A DNA stretch of 64,000 nt from Sphingomonas koreensis (GCA_006438735.1 RCZF01000002.1:315501-379500), one strand, 5' to 3'. Shown: positions 20,788-29,899, numbered from the stretch's first letter. Made by a program: numbers and translations. Notes: generated by a model not told the origin, from the sequence alone.

Positions 20788-21480
20788 ATGCGCGAAATCA
20801 TCTTCGATACCGAAACGACCGGGCTCAGCTTCTCGAACGGCGACCGGCTGGTGGAGATCGGCTGCGTCGAGCTGATCAACCGGGTCGAGACCGGACGGAC
20901 CTATCACGCCTATTTCAATCCCGAACGCGCGATGGCGGCCGAGGCGCAGGCGATCCACGGGCTCGGCGACGCCTTTCTCGCCGACAAGCCGCTGTTCACC
21001 CACGTCGTCGAGGACTTGATCGAGTTTCTCGGCGATGCGCCGCTGATTGCGCACAACGCCAGTTTCGATTTCGGTTTCCTCAACGGCGAGCTCGGCAAGT
21101 GTGGCCGGATGCGGATCGCGATGGAGCGGATGGTCGATACGCTGGCGATCGCGCGACAGCGGCATCCCGGCGCCAAGCACAGCCTCGACGCCTTGTGCTC
21201 GCGCTACGGCGTCGATCGCAGTCACCGCGTCCTCCACGGCGCACTGCTCGACGCGCAATTGCTCGCGCAGGTCTATGTCGAGCTGACCGGCGGACGGCAG
21301 ATCGGGCTGACGCTGGTCAGCGAGGCGGCGGCGGAATCGCGGGTCTCGCCCGCCTTCGTCGCCACCGCCGCCCCGCGCGCGCCGCGGACGTTCTTGCCGA
21401 GCGACGCGGAACTTGCGGCGCACGCCGCGTTTTTGAAGGAGGTGGTCAATCCGCTCTGGCTGGCCGGCGTGGCCGGTTGA
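20788..21480 (+). CDS. dnaQ: DNA polymerase III epsilon subunit (3'-5' proofreading exonuclease)
   Basis: 230 residues. All three DEDD exonuclease motifs are present: Exo I in IIFDTETTGL, Exo II in LIAHNASFDFGFLN, and Exo III in HRVLHGALLDAQLLAQVY with the conserved histidine and aspartate. The C-terminal tail after residue 180 is the flexible part that binds the alpha subunit. ATG at 20788 gives the standard MREIIFDTET start; an in-frame GTG at 20773 overlaps coaE and is less likely. An intrinsic terminator follows. Confidence 0.95.
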   Translation: MREIIFDTETTGLSFSNGDRLVEIGCVELINRVETGRTYHAYFNPERAMAAEAQAIHGLGDAFLADKPLFTHVVEDLIEFLGDAPLIAHNASFDFGFLNGELGKCGRMRIAMERMVDTLAIARQRHPGAKHSLDALCSRYGVDRSHRVLHGALLDAQLLAQVYVELTGGRQIGLTLVSEAAAESRVSPAFVATAAPRAPRTFLPSDAELAAHAAFLKEVVNPLWLAGVAG

Positions 21481-21491
21481 CGCAACGCCCC

Positions 21492-21520
21492 CGCGGTGCT
21501 TAGGCGCCGCGCTCTTTTTT
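21492..21520 (+). terminator. Intrinsic terminator after dnaQ
   Basis: CGCGGTGC and GCGCCGCG (21492-21499 and 21504-21511) pair with one G-T wobble around a TTAG loop, followed by CTCTTTTTT. It separates the ppsR-to-dnaQ unit from hpf. Confidence 0.85.
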
Positions 21521-21537
21521 GAATTGGAGAAACGAGC

Positions 21538-22134
21538 ATGGATATCCGGGTTTCGGGCCATCAGGTCGATGTCGGGGACGCGCTGAAGACCCACGTCCAG
21601 AATCGTCTCCAGGGAATTGCCGACAAATATTTCGCGCGGGCGATTTCCGCGCACGTCACCTTCGGCAAGGGGCCGCATGACGCCGGCTTCACCTGCGACA
21701 TCGTCGCGCACGTCACGCAGGGATTGGTGCTCAAGGGCAGCAATCACGGCATGGAGGCGCATGGCGCTTTCGACGGGACGGCCGAAAAGATCGAAAAGCA
21801 GCTGCGCCGCTACACCCGCCGGTTGAAGGACCGCAACGCCGGCCAAGGCGCCGTGGTAGCTGCTGACGGCGGCTATGACGGCGCGTTCGACAACGCCGGC
21901 TACACCGTGTTCCGCGAGGACAGCCACGATGACGATGCCGGCGATCACCCGCTGATCGTCGCCGAGACGCGCGTCGATGTGCCCGACGCCAGCGTGTCCG
22001 ATGCGGTGATGATGCTCGATCTGCGCAATACCGCGGCGCTGCTGTTCAAGAACAGCGGCACCGGCGCCTACAATATGGTCTATCGGCGGGGTGACGGGAC
22101 GATCGGCTGGGTCGAGCCGCATCGGCAGGGCTGA
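21538..22134 (+). CDS. hpf: Ribosome hibernation promoting factor (long form)
   Basis: 198 residues. An N-terminal HPF/YfiA domain (MDIRVSGHQVDVGDALKTHV, then a dsRBD-like beta-alpha-beta fold) and a C-terminal dimerisation domain of the long-HPF class (VVAETRVDVPDASVSDAVMM, FKNSGTGAYNMVYRRGDGTIGW) are present. Long HPF pairs 70S ribosomes into inactive 100S dimers in stationary phase. A Shine-Dalgarno GGAGAA precedes the ATG. Proximity to ptsN is typical of proteobacteria. Confidence 0.93.
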   Translation: MDIRVSGHQVDVGDALKTHVQNRLQGIADKYFARAISAHVTFGKGPHDAGFTCDIVAHVTQGLVLKGSNHGMEAHGAFDGTAEKIEKQLRRYTRRLKDRNAGQGAVVAADGGYDGAFDNAGYTVFREDSHDDDAGDHPLIVAETRVDVPDASVSDAVMMLDLRNTAALLFKNSGTGAYNMVYRRGDGTIGWVEPHRQG

Positions 22135-22213
22135 ACTTTCCGTCGGCGCTGAAAAGGGCTATGCGCGCGCCATTGATGGCGTGGGCATAGCCCCGCGCGC
22201 TCCAGGAATGATA

Positions 22214-22681
22214 ATGACCGACTTCAATGATTTGCTTCGTCCCGAAACCGTTCTCGCCAACGCCACCGTCTCCAGCAAGAAAGCGCTGTTCCAGCTGCTC
22301 GCCGGCGCAGTCGCGAACGAGCATGGTCTCGATCCCCGCGCCATAGCCGAGTGCCTGGCCGAGCGCGAAAAGCTCGGCTCGACCGGCTTTGGCGGCGGCG
22401 TCGCCATCCCGCACGGCAAGCTCGCCGGGCTCGATCGGATCGTCGGCGCGTTCGTGCGGCTCGCGCGGCCGCTCGATTTTCAGGCGATCGACGACTTGCC
22501 GGTGGATCTGGTGTTCATGCTGCTGTCGCCGCCCGACGCCGGCGCCGATCACTTGAAGGCGCTGGCGCGGGTGTCGCGTGCGCTGCGCGATCCGGGCTTC
22601 GTCGCCAAGCTGCGCGGCGCGGGATCGACCGATGCGCTGTTCGCGCTGTTCGCCGCCGCCGAAACGCGCGATGCCGCCTGA
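22214..22681 (+). CDS. ptsN: Nitrogen-regulatory PTS EIIA protein (PtsN)
   Basis: 155 residues of EIIA-Ntr fold. The phospho-accepting histidine is His67 in GGVAIPHGKL, preceded by EREKLGSTGFG. PtsN receives phosphate from the PtsP/PtsO chain and regulates potassium uptake, ppGpp and stress responses; it is not a sugar permease component. The ATG at 22214 is preferred; an ATG at 22208 is two codons upstream. It overlaps the following thioesterase gene by 11 bp. Confidence 0.92.
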   Translation: MTDFNDLLRPETVLANATVSSKKALFQLLAGAVANEHGLDPRAIAECLAEREKLGSTGFGGGVAIPHGKLAGLDRIVGAFVRLARPLDFQAIDDLPVDLVFMLLSPPDAGADHLKALARVSRALRDPGFVAKLRGAGSTDALFALFAAAETRDAA

Positions 22682-23138
22682 GCCGGCGGCGCAGGGCGCC
22701 GAGGCTCATTTCCGGGCGCTCGAATCGCTCTACGCCACAGCGCCGATCAACGCCTTGTTCGAATCCCGGCTGGAAATCACCGGCCCGGGCGTCGCGCGCA
22801 TCCATTTCACCGTCGGCGAGCGTTATTATCATGCCGCCGGCGCAGCGCACGGCACGAGCTATTTCAAGATGCTCGACGACGCCGCCTTCTATGCCGCCAA
22901 CAGTCTCGTCACCGATCGCTTTCTGCTGACGACGGCATTCAATCTGCTTTTCACTCGCCCGCTCAAACAGGGGCCGGTGATCGCGGAAGGGCGCTGGATC
23001 AGCGGCCAGCGCCGCGTGTTCATCGCCGACGCCCGGCTGATCGACGGCGATGGCGAGGAAGCGGCGCGCGGCACCGGCACCTTCATGCGCTCGCGGATTC
23101 CCTTGGCGGGACTCCCCGGATATCAGGCCGCGCCATGA
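22671..23138 (+). CDS. PaaI-type hotdog-fold thioesterase
   Basis: 155 residues with the hotdog thioesterase pattern: VGERYYHAAGAAHGTSYFKMLDDAAFYAAN places the central helix with HG and an acidic residue in the positions used by PaaI-like acyl-CoA thioesterases, followed by FNLLFTRPL and the GTGTFMRSRIPL final strand. The acyl substrate is unknown. It overlaps ptsN upstream and the DUF1491 gene downstream, suggesting co-expression. Confidence 0.82.
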   Translation: MPPEPAAQGAEAHFRALESLYATAPINALFESRLEITGPGVARIHFTVGERYYHAAGAAHGTSYFKMLDDAAFYAANSLVTDRFLLTTAFNLLFTRPLKQGPVIAEGRWISGQRRVFIADARLIDGDGEEAARGTGTFMRSRIPLAGLPGYQAAP

Positions 23139-23476
23139 GCGACCGACTGCCCAGCGGCGTGCTGGTCAGCGCGCTGCTGCGCCGAGTGAACGATGCCGGC
23201 GGTTCCGCTATGGTGCTGGCGCGGGGCGATGCGCAAGCCGGATCGATACTGATCATCACGTTGGAAAGAGGCCAAAATCCACGCCTGCTCGAACGTGGGA
23301 TTGGCCCCGATGGATCGGATTCGTTGATCCCGGCGGGGCCGTCGGCCACCGCCGATGCCGAGTCGCTGACCGATTATTGGCGCCGGCGCCGCGCCCGTGA
23401 TCCCGATTTGTGGGTGATCGAACTGGACATCGCGTTCGCCGAACGGTTCGCCGCTGAAACGATCTTGGGCGATTGA
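23135..23476 (+). CDS. DUF1491 family protein
   Basis: A 113-residue protein of the alphaproteobacterial DUF1491 family, recognised by LPSGVLVSALLRRVNDAGGSA (split here over the first strands), the LERG and SLTDYWRRRRARDPDLWVIELD segments and the ERFAAETIL ending. No function is established. Coupled by ATGA to the thioesterase gene. Confidence 0.85.
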   Translation: MSDRLPSGVLVSALLRRVNDAGGSAMVLARGDAQAGSILIITLERGQNPRLLERGIGPDGSDSLIPAGPSATADAESLTDYWRRRRARDPDLWVIELDIAFAERFAAETILGD

Positions 23477-23631
23477 CTCTTTTGCGCTGCACCATAAACA
23501 GCCCAGCATAACGAAGTGCGTTGTGCCGCGACGGGGTCAGAGACCGAACGGTTACGCAGTCGGGGGATGGTCCGGACGATCGATTTTCAGCCGATCGTGA
23601 TCGCGCCTCAACCGCATTTACAGCAGTATCA

Positions 23632-24309
23632 ATGACGTTCAGCCAGCGCGCCGCGACCATCGCGGCGATGTTTCTCTTTGTGGCGGGCACCGTCGGGGTC
23701 AGCACCCCCGGTTTCGCCTCGGAACTGAATGCGCCGTTTGTTTCGACGACGTCTCTCACGCTCAAGGCGCTCAACGCCTCGGCCTCGGTTCAGGTTCCGA
23801 CTACGCCGACGCCCGAGATACCCGGTGTCACCGTCCAGAAGCTTCCCGACGACAGCGCGGCAAGCGATGACCCCGATACCGATGAGACTGCCGAATACGC
23901 CAGCCTGTCCGCGGCCGTCGCCGCGCAGGACGCGCCCGCTGCCGTCGACGGCGATCTCGCCTGTCTCGCCGGCGCGATCTATTTCGAATCGAAGGGCGAA
24001 CCGCTCGCCGGCCAGCTCGCCGTGGCCAATGTGATCATCAATCGCACCCAATCGGGCCGCTTCCCGACGTCGATCTGCTCGGTCGTCACCCAGCCGAGCC
24101 AATTCTCCTTCGTCCGGCACGGTCACATTCCGAGCATCGACACAAGCCGCGCAGCCTATCGCACTGCGCTCGCCGTCGCGCAGGTCGCGCTCGGCAAGGA
24201 CTGGCACAATCCGGCGCCGGCCGCTTTGTTCTTCCACGCCGCGCGCGTGTCGCCGGGCTGGGGCAAGACCAAGGTCGCCGCGATCGGGCATCATATCTTC
24301 TATCGCTGA
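23632..24309 (+). CDS. SleB-type cell wall hydrolase, exported
   Basis: 225 residues. An N-terminal hydrophobic segment (AATIAAMFLFVAGTVGV) acts as signal or anchor, followed by a proline- and threonine-rich low-complexity linker, and a C-terminal Hydrolase_2/SleB domain: DLACLAGAIYFESKGEPLAGQ with the catalytic glutamate, VANVIINRTQSGRFP, QFSFVRHG and FHAARVSPGW. Such domains cleave peptidoglycan glycan strands. The ATG at 23632 gives a clean signal sequence; the open frame further upstream does not. Confidence 0.9.
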   Translation: MTFSQRAATIAAMFLFVAGTVGVSTPGFASELNAPFVSTTSLTLKALNASASVQVPTTPTPEIPGVTVQKLPDDSAASDDPDTDETAEYASLSAAVAAQDAPAAVDGDLACLAGAIYFESKGEPLAGQLAVANVIINRTQSGRFPTSICSVVTQPSQFSFVRHGHIPSIDTSRAAYRTALAVAQVALGKDWHNPAPAALFFHAARVSPGWGKTKVAAIGHHIFYR

Positions 24310-24366
24310 GCGACGATCCGGCGGCTCGGTCTTTATTCCGTTCCGCTAATGTTCTATAGCGGCGGC

Positions 24367-24864
24367 ATGCTTAATCCTGTTCCGCCGCAATCCTGCCTCT
24401 ATGATCCACACTCGCCGATGTGTGCGGCCGATGTCGCGCGGGGCGTGACACGGATGTTGTTGCGCCACGATCTGGTGGCGATCGGCGAAGTGCCGCTCGA
24501 AGGCGGCCGGCGCGCCGATCTCATGGCGCTCGATGCGCGGGGCCGCATCGTCATCGTCGAGATTAAGGTATCGCGGAGCGATCTGCTCGGCGACGCCAAG
24601 TGGCTCGACTATCTCGATCATTGCGATCGCTTTTTCTGGGCGGTGCCGGCCGGGTTCGACGCGAGCCCGCTCGACCGCGAGGCGTTTTTGCCCGATCGCA
24701 CCGGCGTGATCGTCGCCGATCGCTATGACGCGGCGATCGTGCGCGAGGCGCACAGCGTCGATCTCGCCGCCGCCATACGCCGGCGCTGCACATTGGCGCT
24801 CGCCCGGCGCGCCGGGCGGCGGCTGATCGGCACGCTCGATCCCGACGCGGGCGCTTTCACCTAG
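24367..24864 (+). CDS. mmcB: MmcB family DNA repair protein
   Basis: About 165 residues. A PD-(D/E)XK-like nuclease core is visible: AADVARGVTRMLLRHD, LEGGRRADLMALDARGRIVIVEIKVS (acidic residue then E-I-K), SRSDLLGDAKWLDYLDHCDRFFWAVP. MmcB is an alphaproteobacterial DNA-damage protein described in Caulobacter. Two in-frame starts exist, ATG 24349 and ATG 24367; the second fits better because the sequence before it resembles promoter DNA rather than coding sequence. The stop overlaps that of the convergent ankyrin gene. Confidence 0.85.
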   Translation: MLNPVPPQSCLYDPHSPMCAADVARGVTRMLLRHDLVAIGEVPLEGGRRADLMALDARGRIVIVEIKVSRSDLLGDAKWLDYLDHCDRFFWAVPAGFDASPLDREAFLPDRTGVIVADRYDAAIVREAHSVDLAAAIRRRCTLALARRAGRRLIGTLDPDAGAFT

Positions 24865-25475
24865 AGTTGCGGACCTTGCACCGCGGCGCGGGCGTGTCCC
24901 TTAGGCGCGTCGGCCAGGGCCTTGGCGATCGCCGGGGAGCGCTTGTCGCGCGCGGCATAGGCGCGCGCGGACAGGCCCGCCATGTGGTCGGCCTGATCGG
25001 GATCGGCGCCGGCTTTGAGCAGATCACGCACGATCGGCAGGTTGCGGAGCTGAACCGCCAGGATCAGCGGTGTTTCGCCGCGATCGTTGGCGAGGTTCAC
25101 ATCGGCCTTGCCGTCGATCAGGATCTGCAAGCACGCTTCCTGGTTCTGGTTGACCGCGACGATCAGCGGCGTCGCGCCGCTGCGATCGCGGATGTTGGGA
25201 TCGGCGCCGTGCTGGAGCAGGAAGGTCGTATAGGTCGCGTCGCCACGCTTGACGACGATGTGCAGCGCGCCGTCACCGCTTGCGGGATCGTGGCTGTCGA
25301 TGATCGTTGTGCCCGGCTTGGCCAGAATATCGAGAACGTCCTGCCCCTTGGCGTCCTTGATCGCCGAAAAGAACTTGCTGCTGTCCGATCCGCCGAGCTG
25401 GGCGGCGGCGGGCGCCGCGAGCGTGAGGATCGAGGCGGCGGCGAGCGCGCTTTGGAAGCGGCGGGAAATCATCAT
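24861..25475 (-). CDS. Exported ankyrin-repeat protein
   Basis: 204 residues: a signal peptide (MMISRRFQSALAAASILTLAAPAAA, cleaved after AAA-Q) followed by about four ankyrin repeats with the usual motifs GDGALHIVVKRGDATYTTFLLQHGAD, GATPLIVAVNQNQ, GETPLILAVQLRNL and LLKAGADPDQAD. Periplasmic location is inferred. Ankyrin domains bind proteins; no enzyme domain is present. It starts with tandem ATGs at 25475 and 25472 and is divergent from the SCO-family gene. Confidence 0.88.
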   Translation of the reverse strand: MMISRRFQSALAAASILTLAAPAAAQLGGSDSSKFFSAIKDAKGQDVLDILAKPGTTIIDSHDPASGDGALHIVVKRGDATYTTFLLQHGADPNIRDRSGATPLIVAVNQNQEACLQILIDGKADVNLANDRGETPLILAVQLRNLPIVRDLLKAGADPDQADHMAGLSARAYAARDKRSPAIAKALADAPKGHARAAVQGPQL

Positions 25476-25553
25476 TGTCGATCCCTGATCGTGGCTTGGT
25501 GAGGCATGACGAACTTGCGCCGAAGCCCCTAACAGATCATGGCTGGCGGCGCC

Positions 25554-26174
25554 ATGAACGAGACCCTTCGCGCGTTCGCCGCGCCCGTCGCCGCGGCCCT
25601 GCTGGCCGGTTGCTCGCCGCACGCATCCTCGACCGACGCCAACAGCAGCGCGCAGCCGTTGCCGCCGCCGCTGGCCGGCGCCTCGATCGGCGGCCCGTTC
25701 ACGCTGATCGATCAGGACGGCAAGACCGTCAGCGACCGCGATTTCGCGGGCAAATACCGCATCATCTATTTCGGTTACACCTTCTGCCCCGACGTCTGCC
25801 CGGTCGACATGCAGAATCTCGGCGCGGCGATGCGGCTGCTCGATCGCGACAACCCCACGCTGTCGGCGAAGATCGCGCCGATCTTCATCAGCGTCGATCC
25901 CGAGCGCGATACGCCGGCAGTGCTCAAGCAATTCGTCAGTGCCTTCTATCCGCGGCTGATCGGGCTGACCGGCAGCCCGGCGGCGATCAAGCAGGTCGCC
26001 GACGAATATCGGATTTTCTATCAGAAACAGCCGCCAGAGGCCGATGGCGGCTATCTGGTCCAGCACAGCCGGCAGGCCTATCTGTTCAGCCCGGCGGGCA
26101 AGCCGATGGCGCTGTTGCCGGTCGAGGGGCCGCCCGGGCCGATCGTCGCCGAAATCGAGCGATGGGCGCGATGA
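25554..26174 (+). CDS. SCO1/SenC family copper-handling lipoprotein
   Basis: 206 residues. A signal sequence with lipobox LLAGC (Cys about residue 20) precedes a thioredoxin-like domain with the copper motif FCPDVCP (C-x3-C), FISVDPERDTP, and the distal histidine in LVQHSRQAYLF. SCO proteins deliver copper to the CuA site of cytochrome c oxidase. The ATG at 25554 is preferred over 25539. It is coupled by ATGA to the downstream YcgN gene. Confidence 0.92.
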   Translation: MNETLRAFAAPVAAALLAGCSPHASSTDANSSAQPLPPPLAGASIGGPFTLIDQDGKTVSDRDFAGKYRIIYFGYTFCPDVCPVDMQNLGAAMRLLDRDNPTLSAKIAPIFISVDPERDTPAVLKQFVSAFYPRLIGLTGSPAAIKQVADEYRIFYQKQPPEADGGYLVQHSRQAYLFSPAGKPMALLPVEGPPGPIVAEIERWAR

Positions 26175-26605
26175 GCGATCGGTTCTGGGAAGATACGCCG
26201 CTCGACAAGCTCGACCGCGGGCAATGGGAAGCGCTGTGCGACGGCTGCGGAAAATGCTGCCTGCACAAGCTGGAGGATGAGGATAGCGGCGAGCTCGCCG
26301 CCACCAATGTCTCGTGCCGGCTGCTCGATCGCACCACCGCGCAATGTTCCGATTATCGTCATCGCCATGCCTTCGTGCCCGATTGCGTGCGGCTGACCCC
26401 GCGATCGATCCGGACGAACGGCTGGCTGCCGGGCACCTGCGCCTATCGGCTGCGGTTCGAGGGGCGACCGCTGCCCGATTGGCATTATCTCGTCTGCGGC
26501 GATCGGGATGCCGTGCGCCGGGCGGGCGAATCGGTTGCCGGCTGGACGATCTCGGAAGACGATGCCGGCGACCTCGAACATCACATGATCGATCGCGCCT
26601 TGTGA
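26171..26605 (+). CDS. YcgN-family cysteine-cluster protein
   Basis: 144 residues with the UPF0153/YcgN cysteine pattern CDGCGKCCLHK near residue 27, then NVSCRLLDRTTAQCSDYRHR, VPDCVRL, GTCAYRL and a final CGDRD. The cysteines probably bind zinc or an iron-sulfur cluster; function is unknown. Overlaps the SCO gene and the downstream metallopeptidase gene by 4 bp each. Confidence 0.9.
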   Translation: MSDRFWEDTPLDKLDRGQWEALCDGCGKCCLHKLEDEDSGELAATNVSCRLLDRTTAQCSDYRHRHAFVPDCVRLTPRSIRTNGWLPGTCAYRLRFEGRPLPDWHYLVCGDRDAVRRAGESVAGWTISEDDAGDLEHHMIDRAL

Positions 26606-27288
26606 GCCCTGTGGGCGAAGCGGCGATCGAGGTGGTGCGCCATGCGCGCGCGCGCCGGGCGCGGCTGAGCGTCGATCCCGCGAGCGGGCGCGCTAGGCTG
26701 ACCCTGCCGCCACGAACGCCGTTGAAGGCGGCGCTGCGCTGGGCTGCAGAACAGCAGGCCTGGATCGACGCACAGCGCGCGCGATTGCCGCAGGCGATCC
26801 CGTTCGCGCCCGGCGCAACGCTGCCGTTTCGTGGCGAAGGCCTGACGATCGATTGGCGCGCGCACGACCCACGACGCGTGACGCGGGAGGGCGCATCGTT
26901 ACGGTGCGGCGGGCCGATCGACGGGCTCGGCCGGCGGATCGAGGCGTGGCTGCGTCGCCAGGCGCTGGCGCTGCTCACCGAGGAAACCGCCGAATTCGCC
27001 GCCCTGGCAGGCGTCAGCATCGCGTCAGTGGGCGTCGGCGATGCGCGGGGCCGGTGGGGTAGCTGCACGACGCGCGGCGCGATCCGTTACAGCTGGCGGT
27101 TGATCCTCGCCCCCGATTTGGTTCGCCGCGCGACCGTCGCGCATGAAGTCGCCCACCGCGTCCACATGAACCACGCGCCGGCATTTCACGCGCTGGTCGA
27201 AACCTTGTTGGGAACCGACCCGGCGCCGGCGCGACATTGGCTGCGCACGCACGGCGCCGCGCTTCACTGGTTCGGCCGCGACTCCTGA
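26602..27288 (+). CDS. YgjP-like M48-type zinc metallopeptidase (DUF45)
   Basis: 228 residues. The HExxH zinc motif is in ATVAHEVAHRVHMNHAPAFHAL, preceded by the family segment GRWGSCTTRGAIRYSWRLILAP. Start is GTG at 26602, overlapping the YcgN stop (GTGA); an alternative GTG is at 26611. Related proteins (YgjP/WSS1-like) are predicted cytosolic proteases of unknown substrate. Its 3' end overlaps the convergent PBP gene by 25 bp. Confidence 0.88.
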   Translation: MSPVGEAAIEVVRHARARRARLSVDPASGRARLTLPPRTPLKAALRWAAEQQAWIDAQRARLPQAIPFAPGATLPFRGEGLTIDWRAHDPRRVTREGASLRCGGPIDGLGRRIEAWLRRQALALLTEETAEFAALAGVSIASVGVGDARGRWGSCTTRGAIRYSWRLILAPDLVRRATVAHEVAHRVHMNHAPAFHALVETLLGTDPAPARHWLRTHGAALHWFGRDS

Positions 27289-29426
27289 TCGGGCGAGCGG
27301 TCGTCGGGTTGCGGCATCGGCGCGCTGCGCGGGCGATCGCGCGGCGATCGGCCCAGCACGCGGTCCATCCAGTCCTGATTGAGCTGTTCGCCTTGGGCCG
27401 GCGGGGGCGGCGCCTGCTGTTCGCGCACCGGCGGGGCTGAGCCGTCGGGCGGATAGCCGGGGTCGTCGTAAGGCTGCGCGCCGCTTTGTTCATCCGGCGC
27501 GATCTGGTCGGGCTGGACCGGGTTGCCGTTCTCATCGACGAACAGGCCGTTGTCGGGTTCGCCGAAATAGGAATTCTCGTCCTCGGTCTGCCAATCGGGC
27601 ACCGTCACCGTCGTCTGGAATTGCTGGATCGGGCGGTTGGCGACGGCCGGGCGCATGAAATCGGCGAAAGCGCGCGCCGGTCCGCGGCCGCCGAACAGGC
27701 CGGGGATCGGCTTGCTATCGTCGCGCCCCATCCATACGCCGGTGGTCAGCCCGCTCGAAAAGCCCAGGAACCAGCCGTCGTGATTGTTTTGCGTCGTGCC
27801 GGTCTTGCCGGCGACCGGCCGGCCGATGTCGGCGGCGCGCCCGGTGCCGATGTTGACGGTGCTGGCGAGCAGATCGGTCATTTCCTGCGCGACGTACGGC
27901 GCGACCAGCACATGGCTGCGATCGACCTGATGCTGATAGATCGTCACGCCGTCGGCGGTGACCTTGGTGATGCCGAACGGTGTTACCGCGACGCCCTGCG
28001 CGCCGACCGAGGCGAACGCGCGCGTCATGTCGATCAGCCGCACTTCCGAGGTGCCGAGTACCATCGACGGATAGGTCGATACCGGCGTGGTGATGCCGAA
28101 ACGCCGCGCCATGTCGGCGACGGTGTCGAAGCCGACCTGCAGGCCGAGCTTCGCGGCGATGGTGTTGATCGAATAGGCAAAGGCGGTGCGGATCGTCGTC
28201 TGGCCGATGTTGCGCCGCGAATCGTTGCGCGGCGTCCAGCCCTTGATCGTCACCGGCTCGTCGACGATCGGATCGTCGGGCTTGATCCCGGCCTCGAGCG
28301 CGGCGAGATAGACGAACAGCTTGAACGACGAGCCCGGCTGGCGCACCGCCTGCGTCGCGCGGTTGTAGATCGATGAGACGTAATCCTTGCCGCCGACCAT
28401 CGCGCGAACCGAGCCGTCCTGATCGAGCGCGACCAGCGCCCCCTGTGCGCCGGCCGGCACATTCTCGTTGACCGCCCTGGTCGCCGCGCGCTGCATGTTG
28501 AGATCGAGCGTCGTATAGACTTCGAGCGGGCGGCTGCTTTCGTCGATCAGCGTTTCGAGCTGCGGCAGCGCCCAATCGGTGAAATAGCGCACGCTGTTCT
28601 GCTTGGGCTCGGGCGCGAGCTTGACCGCGGAAATATCCGCCTCGGCGGCTTGCTGCGGCGTGATCGCGCCGGTTTCCTGCATCAATTGCAACACGACGCC
28701 GGCGCGGCCGATCGCGGCCTCGGCGTCGGCCGTCGGCGAATAATGCGACGGCGCCTTGACCAGCCCGGCGATCACCGCCGCCTCGCCGAGCGTCAGATGC
28801 GTCGCCGAATGGCCGAAGAATTTACGTGCAGCAGCGTCGATCCCGTAAGCGCCGCCGCCGTAATAGACCTTGTTCATGTAGAGTTCGAGGATCTGGTCCT
28901 TGGTGAACTTGCGTTCCAGCGCCAGCGCGACGATCGCTTCGCGCAGCTTGCGTTTGACCGAATAGCTGTTCGACAGGAAGATCGTGCGGGCGACCTGCTG
29001 GGTGATCGTCGAGGCGCCCTGCAGGCGTCGCCCGGTGTCGTAATTGTTGATCGCAAACCAGGCGATGCGCACCAGCGCGACCGGATCGACGCCGATATGA
29101 TCGCGAAAGCGGCGATCCTCGACCGAGACGGTGGCTTCGCGCATCACCTGGGGCACCTGATCGTAGCTCAGCCATTCGCCGTAGCTCGGCCCGAGTGAGG
29201 CGATCACCGTACCGTCGGCGGCATGGACGCGGATCATCTGGCCGTTGGGCGACGATTTCAGCTCATCGAAACTGGGAATCTCGTTGCGCGTGGCGTAGAC
29301 AGCTACGAACAGGCTGATGACCGCCAGCAACGCCAGCGCGCCGCATGCCCATAGCGCCCGGACGAGCCAGCGACGCCACCCGGCCGCCGGCTGCTTTTTC
29401 TTTCGGGAGGTCGACGCGCGGGCCAT
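27264..29426 (-). CDS. Bifunctional penicillin-binding protein 1A (transglycosylase/transpeptidase)
   Basis: 720 residues. A cytoplasmic basic tail and one membrane helix (LWACGALALLAVISLFVAVY) precede a GT51 domain (EDRRFRDHIGVD with the catalytic glutamate, GASTITQQVARTIFLS, KRKLREAIVALALE, YMNKVYYGGGAYGIDAAARKFFG) and a transpeptidase domain with S-x-x-K in QPGSSFKLF, S-x-N in FAYSINT and KTG in VAGKTGTTQNNHDGWF. The proline- and glutamine-rich C-terminal tail is disordered. It polymerises and cross-links peptidoglycan. ATG at 29426. Confidence 0.96.
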   Translation of the reverse strand: MARASTSRKKKQPAAGWRRWLVRALWACGALALLAVISLFVAVYATRNEIPSFDELKSSPNGQMIRVHAADGTVIASLGPSYGEWLSYDQVPQVMREATVSVEDRRFRDHIGVDPVALVRIAWFAINNYDTGRRLQGASTITQQVARTIFLSNSYSVKRKLREAIVALALERKFTKDQILELYMNKVYYGGGAYGIDAAARKFFGHSATHLTLGEAAVIAGLVKAPSHYSPTADAEAAIGRAGVVLQLMQETGAITPQQAAEADISAVKLAPEPKQNSVRYFTDWALPQLETLIDESSRPLEVYTTLDLNMQRAATRAVNENVPAGAQGALVALDQDGSVRAMVGGKDYVSSIYNRATQAVRQPGSSFKLFVYLAALEAGIKPDDPIVDEPVTIKGWTPRNDSRRNIGQTTIRTAFAYSINTIAAKLGLQVGFDTVADMARRFGITTPVSTYPSMVLGTSEVRLIDMTRAFASVGAQGVAVTPFGITKVTADGVTIYQHQVDRSHVLVAPYVAQEMTDLLASTVNIGTGRAADIGRPVAGKTGTTQNNHDGWFLGFSSGLTTGVWMGRDDSKPIPGLFGGRGPARAFADFMRPAVANRPIQQFQTTVTVPDWQTEDENSYFGEPDNGLFVDENGNPVQPDQIAPDEQSGAQPYDDPGYPPDGSAPPVREQQAPPPPAQGEQLNQDWMDRVLGRSPRDRPRSAPMPQPDDRSPDQESRPNQ

Positions 29427-29477
29427 GAAACGCAGGCGGGATAGCCGTTAACCGGGCCGCTCACAAGCGGCCAGCGG

Positions 29478-29894
29478 TCAGGCCTGGTCCGCATCTCCGT
29501 GACCGCGCGGCCGGAAATCGAGCGACAGCGAATTCATGCAATAGCGCAGGCCGGTCGGCGGCGGGCCATCGGGAAAGATATGGCCGAGATGGCCATCGCA
29601 GCGCGCGCAGCGCGCCTCGGTGCGGGTCATGCCGTGGCTGGTGTCGCTATGCTCGACGACGCGATCGGCGGCGATCGGCTGCGTGAAGCTCGGCCAGCCG
29701 GAACCCGATTCGTATTTATCGGCACTGTCGAACAGCGGATTGCCGCACGCGGCGCAGCGATAGACGCCGTCCGCCTTGTTGTCGTTGTAGCGGCCGGAAA
29801 ACGCCGGCTCGGTGCCGGCTTCGCGCAGCACATGATATTGCGCCGGAGAAAGCTTCTTGCGCCATTCGGCTTCGGAGAGGTTGACGGTATCCAT
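29478..29894 (-). CDS. msrB: Peptide-methionine (R)-S-oxide reductase
   Basis: 138 residues. Two zinc-binding CxxC pairs are seen (YRCAACGNPLF and EARCARCDGHLGH), with the SGSGWPSF signature and the catalytic cysteine in LRYCMNSLSLDF. It repairs R-methionine sulfoxide in proteins. It lies 5 bp downstream of the FAD reductase gene and might be read through from the polyketide cluster, but is a stand-alone housekeeping enzyme. Confidence 0.95.
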   Translation of the reverse strand: MDTVNLSEAEWRKKLSPAQYHVLREAGTEPAFSGRYNDNKADGVYRCAACGNPLFDSADKYESGSGWPSFTQPIAADRVVEHSDTSHGMTRTEARCARCDGHLGHIFPDGPPPTGLRYCMNSLSLDFRPRGHGDADQA

Positions 29895-29899
29895 GGCGC

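Noticed and set aside
24861..27068. 735-codon minus-strand frame over the SCO, YcgN and metallopeptidase genes
   Set aside because: Only its 3' part (24861-25475) is a real gene, the ankyrin protein; the rest is shadow of plus-strand genes.
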